A stretch of DNA of 9,189 nt, taken from the NCBI GenBank assembly GCA_947040475.1, contig CAMRBT010000055.1:1-9189 (forward strand), read 5' to 3'. The notes below the pieces were generated by a model. It was not told the DNA's origin and did no database searches. It saw only the letters and a list, made by a program, of their open reading frames with translations. Numbering within the stretch: position 1 is the first letter of the stretch; each line of letters begins with the position of its first letter. The DNA is from an uncultured Brevinema sp. (GTDB lineage: Bacteria > Spirochaetota > Brevinematia > Brevinematales > Brevinemataceae). Made by a program: the position numbers and the translations under genes. Positions 6,078-9,189 of this stretch are shown here, piece after piece.

Positions 6078-7913
6078 ATGAATTATCAAACTCCATCATC
6101 TACACAAAAACTTTCTGCTATCATATTAGCTATTCTTGTTGTTGTACTAGCTCTTGTTCCAGCATTCAATAATTACAAATATAATGACCATAGTAAAAAT
6201 TGGTTAAATCATGATTATGGAAAAAATTTATTATCCTCTACTGAAGAATATTCTGTATTTATGACAGAAGGTGGTGATAATCAGGTTTTTTCATCCTTGT
6301 ACTTTACCTATGCAGAAAAACTCAGACAAGATCTTTTTCCTTATGACCAAAAAGGAAATATTTTCAAAAAAATCTATGGGGATCTTCGTTATGTTATCTA
6401 TGAAACCTTGCAAGAAAGATCCACTATTGTCAACGAAGCTCTTTTCACAGGACAAGAACCTTTTTATGTAGATATTAGAAGTCAAAAAAAACCTTATCTT
6501 GTTCCTTATGCACTTGGAAAACCTACTACTTATCTTTCTTGGGAATTAGCGGATAAACATCTTTTAGGTGATTTTTACTATAAAAACTATGGATTGATGT
6601 ATAAAGTACAAGAGATCCGTTACGCTGTTATCGATTACATAGAAACATTAGGTTCTGCAGATGTTGATGAAATTCAAATATATCTTCAAGAAAAATTAGG
6701 GCGTGGTATTACACAAAATGAATTTAATTTTTGGTTAGATCAACTAAAACAAGATCGTTATATTTCTCAATCAGGCAATAATATTATTTTTCTAAAATCT
6801 TATCCCAAACCTTTTAAAAAAGAACCTGTTGATAATTTTATTATCCGTTGGGAAGAAATAAAAAATCTCCAACATTTTGATTATCTTTCCCGTGAAATTG
6901 TGATTAGTTATTCTTATGAACAAGTTAATTTATTAAGTGATCAAATTGAAGAGTTGCAAATGTTACGAAGAATAGAAACTTCTAAAAATAGACAAGATCA
7001 ACTTGATAAACAGATGCTTAATCTTTGGGATGAATTGATAAAATATACTGAGACTATCAAAAAAATTGGCTATGATTCTGCTGGCACTTTACACAATCTT
7101 GGTATTTTTTATTTGAATGTTCCTGAGACTTTTGATTTTATAAGAGATGATTATATGCCTATGGCTATGGAATCTTGGGAAAACGCATTAGAAAGTTCCC
7201 CTTATTCTTGGTCTACTTATAATATTTTATTATGGGCTTACGTAAAACAAGCTATCGTAGAACCTGAAAATGCAGATATTTATTTTGAACAATTTGATTA
7301 TTATGCAGACACCATGACAAATAATATGACTCATTGGAGATCAATGCGTAAAGATATTACCAAAAATCCTAGCTACAAGTCTATTGAGCAATTAATCGAG
7401 ATCAGAAAAAGAGGCGATCAATTAACAGGTCCCCATGTTATAGACCTAAGAAATAAAACTACTCAAATGATTAACAATACTCAAGAATTAGATCTTAGAT
7501 TATTACAATCTTATTTTGGAATTATAATAAATCAGATTAATTTTTTAGATAATACTCCTCAAAAAGAAGAGTTTTTTGATCTGTGGTATAAAGCATGGAA
7601 TCTCTACCAAAATGATCCTGCGTTTTTTCAATGGCATACTTCTACTTTAGGAGAACTAGGTGGTTACGGTGATTTAATAGACTCTGGATTGTTTGTTATT
7701 ACTGCTCAAGAAGCCGACAAGTATCTTCCTTCCTTAAATACAGTTGCCGAAAAAGATCTTCCCAATCTTATAAGTATGTTTAAAATTGCTAATGCAACTC
7801 AAAATCCTACACTAAGTAACAAATATAGAGTTAAACTTTTAGAATCATCTAAAAAAATATTACCACAAGAGCAATACAATCAGATCAAACAACAAATTGA
7901 CTCTATTAATTAA
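6078..7913 (+). CDS. Membrane-anchored protein like the C-terminal part of DUF2723 proteins
   Basis: A 611-aa protein with one membrane segment (about 12-30) and a long soluble region. I infer that residues 44-92 (HDYGKNLLSS, EGGDNQVFSSLYF, EKLRQDLFPYD) resemble the extracytoplasmic part of DUF2723 membrane proteins, where a GDN-type motif follows a 'DYAxNLL' helix and precedes an R-x-D segment. GLMYKV (172-177) also recalls the next conserved piece. Here the many membrane helices of DUF2723 proteins are absent. Residues about 176-240 look like a winged helix: three helices (EIRYAVIDYIETLG, DVDEIQIYLQEKLG, TQNEFNFWLDQLKQD) and a strand (NNIIFLK). Residues about 335-390 look TPR-like (LHNLGIFYL, SWENALESSPYSWSTYNILL). 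The start has GAGGT six bases upstream. ftsW begins five bases after its stop, so an envelope or division role is plausible but unproven. Confidence 0.6.
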   Translation: MNYQTPSSTQKLSAIILAILVVVLALVPAFNNYKYNDHSKNWLNHDYGKNLLSSTEEYSVFMTEGGDNQVFSSLYFTYAEKLRQDLFPYDQKGNIFKKIYGDLRYVIYETLQERSTIVNEALFTGQEPFYVDIRSQKKPYLVPYALGKPTTYLSWELADKHLLGDFYYKNYGLMYKVQEIRYAVIDYIETLGSADVDEIQIYLQEKLGRGITQNEFNFWLDQLKQDRYISQSGNNIIFLKSYPKPFKKEPVDNFIIRWEEIKNLQHFDYLSREIVISYSYEQVNLLSDQIEELQMLRRIETSKNRQDQLDKQMLNLWDELIKYTETIKKIGYDSAGTLHNLGIFYLNVPETFDFIRDDYMPMAMESWENALESSPYSWSTYNILLWAYVKQAIVEPENADIYFEQFDYYADTMTNNMTHWRSMRKDITKNPSYKSIEQLIEIRKRGDQLTGPHVIDLRNKTTQMINNTQELDLRLLQSYFGIIINQINFLDNTPQKEEFFDLWYKAWNLYQNDPAFFQWHTSTLGELGGYGDLIDSGLFVITAQEADKYLPSLNTVAEKDLPNLISMFKIANATQNPTLSNKYRVKLLESSKKILPQEQYNQIKQQIDSIN

Positions 7914-7918
7914 AATAT

Positions 7919-9052
7919 ATGAACACTACACAAACTACATTATTCGATTTTTCTGCTTTACAAAGAGCCGATAAAACTATTTTATATCTTTATTTTATTT
8001 TTGTCGTTATTGGGCTTATTTTTATTTATAGTATTTCTCGTTATGCGGGTAATACTATTGGTTTAGATGCTAATGCTATTTTTTTCAAACAATTTATTTT
8101 TGCTCTTGTTTCTATGATAGCTATGTTATTTTTTACTACAATGGATTATCGTATCACGAGAGTTGTTGTCGTACCTATTTTTTTTATATCTCTATTTTTA
8201 CTAGTAGCTGTGTTTTTTCCAGGAGTAGGTCTTCAAGTAGGGCTTGCTCGTAGATGGATAGATTTTCGTTTTTTTTCCTTTAACCCTTCTGAATTTGCTA
8301 AAATAGCACTGACTATTTATCTTGCTCATATTTTTGTCAAAAAGAATGAGCGTGTTACTGATTTTTGGTTTGGCTTATTTCCTCCTCTTATTCTTGTAGG
8401 GATAGTATTTGGGATCATCTTATTACAATCTGGATTAGCGATTGGTGTTATTATTGTTCTTATAATGGGTGTCATTATTTTCGCTGGTGGAACAAGCATT
8501 AAACATCTGGTTTATATAGGGATAGCAGTGGCTGCTATTATTGGCTTTGCCATATGGGGTTCAAATTACCGTATAGATAGGATTTTTGCCTTTCTAGATC
8601 CTTGGGAAGATCCTAGAGGTATAGGGTATCAATCTATAGAATCACTCAGAGCCTTAGATTTTGGTGGTTTTTTTGGAGTAGGATTGGGAAATAGTATTCA
8701 AAAAGTATCTCGTCTCCCTGCAGCTCATACTGATTTTATTTTTGCTATCATTGTAGAAGAAGTAGGTTTACTAGGGGGCACAGCTCTTTTAATTCTTTAT
8801 CTTTGGTTTTTTATTGCTGGATTAAAGATTGTTTCTAAAACTCAAGATCCTTATGGTAGACTTTTAGCTTTTGGATTTGTTACTCTAATTGCAATTCATG
8901 TTTTACTACATGTAATGATCAATATGGGTATGGTTCCTCCAACAGGTGTGTCTCTTCCTTTTATTAGCTATGGAGGCTCTTCTTTTTTGATGCTTTCTAT
9001 CGCTATTGGTATTTTACTTAACATTAGTGCCCATATCCCTTTAAAAGAATAA
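7919..9052 (+). CDS. ftsW: FtsW, SEDS-family septal peptidoglycan glycosyltransferase
   Basis: Polytopic SEDS protein (377 aa, about ten membrane segments) that polymerizes lipid II at the septum with a class B PBP. Seen: ARRWIDF...FNPSEFAKIAL (110-131), YRIDRIFAFLDPWEDPRGIGYQ (217-238), GGFFGVGLGNSIQK (249-262), LPAAHTDFIFAIIVEE (266-281) with the catalytic-type Asp272, and PPTGVSLPFISYGGSS (340-355). SIQK before the AHTD loop and the intact P-TG-SLPFISYGGSS region favour FtsW over RodA. Two conserved spots differ: QPDLGT is QSGLAI (170-175) and the Glu of PEAHTD is Ala. No Shine-Dalgarno precedes the ATG; with only five bases after the upstream stop, translation probably depends on coupling. 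No class B PBP or ftsQ/A/Z is seen before the contig ends. Confidence 0.93.
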   Translation: MNTTQTTLFDFSALQRADKTILYLYFIFVVIGLIFIYSISRYAGNTIGLDANAIFFKQFIFALVSMIAMLFFTTMDYRITRVVVVPIFFISLFLLVAVFFPGVGLQVGLARRWIDFRFFSFNPSEFAKIALTIYLAHIFVKKNERVTDFWFGLFPPLILVGIVFGIILLQSGLAIGVIIVLIMGVIIFAGGTSIKHLVYIGIAVAAIIGFAIWGSNYRIDRIFAFLDPWEDPRGIGYQSIESLRALDFGGFFGVGLGNSIQKVSRLPAAHTDFIFAIIVEEVGLLGGTALLILYLWFFIAGLKIVSKTQDPYGRLLAFGFVTLIAIHVLLHVMINMGMVPPTGVSLPFISYGGSSFLMLSIAIGILLNISAHIPLKE

Positions 9053-9143
9053 AATGTTTTTAATAATACACTTTAGTTTATTATCTATCCTTTCCGATGT
9101 ATTTCATATACAGAAAAAATAATATATAAGATTATTTATTGAG
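9053..9143. other. Genomic sequence after ftsW with no recognisable feature
   Basis: About 90 AT-rich bases between the ftsW stop and the adapter. I see no clear terminator hairpin, RNA or convincing gene. A 22-codon frame starting at 9054 has no ribosome-binding site or recognisable product. The genome must continue beyond this point, but the assembly does not. Confidence 0.6.
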
Positions 9144-9189
9144 AGATCGGAAGAGCGTCGTGTAGGGAAAGAGTGTCTTCGCCTGTGTA
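9144..9189. other. Illumina TruSeq adapter contamination at the contig end
   Basis: From 9144 the sequence is the reverse complement of the Illumina universal (P5-side) adapter. AGATCGGAAGAGC (9144-9156) begins the 33-base read-through sequence that runs to 9176. The next eight bases, CTTCGCCT (9177-9184), are the reverse complement of AGGCGAAG, the TruSeq HT i5 index D505. GTGTA (9185-9189) is the start of the flow-cell side of the adapter. The order adapter, 8-base index, GTGTA is exactly that of a dual-indexed library. This is not biological sequence. Confidence 0.97.

Noticed and set aside
6271..6485. Two short frames (6271-6471 plus, 6291-6485 minus) inside the 611-aa gene
   Set aside because: Both overlap a well-supported long gene that has its own promoter and ribosome-binding site; neither has a start signal or domain.
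9054..9122. 22-codon frame just after ftsW (begins MFLIIHFSLL)
   Set aside because: No ribosome-binding site, very short, and the sequence is simply AT-rich. It looks hydrophobic at its start but ends at a TAA at 9120-9122.

Overview
This is an AT-rich stretch of bacterial chromosome that ends at a contig edge; the last ~46 bases are Illumina adapter, not genome. The cell is diderm: there is a lipoprotein-releasing (Lol) ABC transporter and a secreted, probably outer-membrane, protein. It makes isoprenoids by the MEP pathway (IspE), carries SpoVG, and has an FtsW-type SEDS protein. SpoVG together with Lol genes, low GC and MEP isoprenoid synthesis fits a spirochaete best, perhaps a Brevinema- or Brachyspira-like lineage. 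Borrelia is unlikely because it uses the mevalonate pathway. This placement is inference from gene content and needs a database search. I see no mobile element, CRISPR array or phage gene.

Layout. 1-513 (minus) is the N-terminal part of a secreted protein that runs off the left edge. Divergent from it is a + strand operon: Lol permease (611-1924), lolD (1942-2607), ispE (2607-3473), spoVG (3506-3760) and tRNA-Gln(TTG) (3795-3866). It is closed by a strong intrinsic terminator at 3870-3898. prs (3997-4971) has its own promoter and shares a bidirectional terminator (4986-5017) with a convergent minus-strand gene at 5034-5882. That gene encodes a TyrA-fold protein without the TyrA catalytic motifs. 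A very AT-rich divergent promoter region (5883-6077) with a perfect 13-bp A/T inverted repeat follows. It leads into a two-gene operon: a 611-aa membrane-anchored protein resembling the soluble C-terminal part of DUF2723 membrane proteins, then ftsW (7919-9052).

How the genes relate. Most are housekeeping and envelope-linked: lipoprotein export to the outer membrane (Lol), isoprenoid precursors for the undecaprenyl lipid carrier (IspE), PRPP for nucleotides and amino acids (Prs), septal peptidoglycan synthesis (FtsW) and a nucleic-acid-binding regulator (SpoVG). The ispE-spoVG-prs order recalls the Bacillus subtilis ispE-purR-yabJ-spoVG-glmU-prs neighbourhood.

The points most worth a second look are the adapter at the right end, the possibly leaderless start of the Lol operon, the catalytically degenerate TyrA-like protein, and the 611-aa protein, which looks like a DUF2723 C-terminal region separated from its multi-pass membrane part. 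I found no clear sign of a wholly new multi-gene system.
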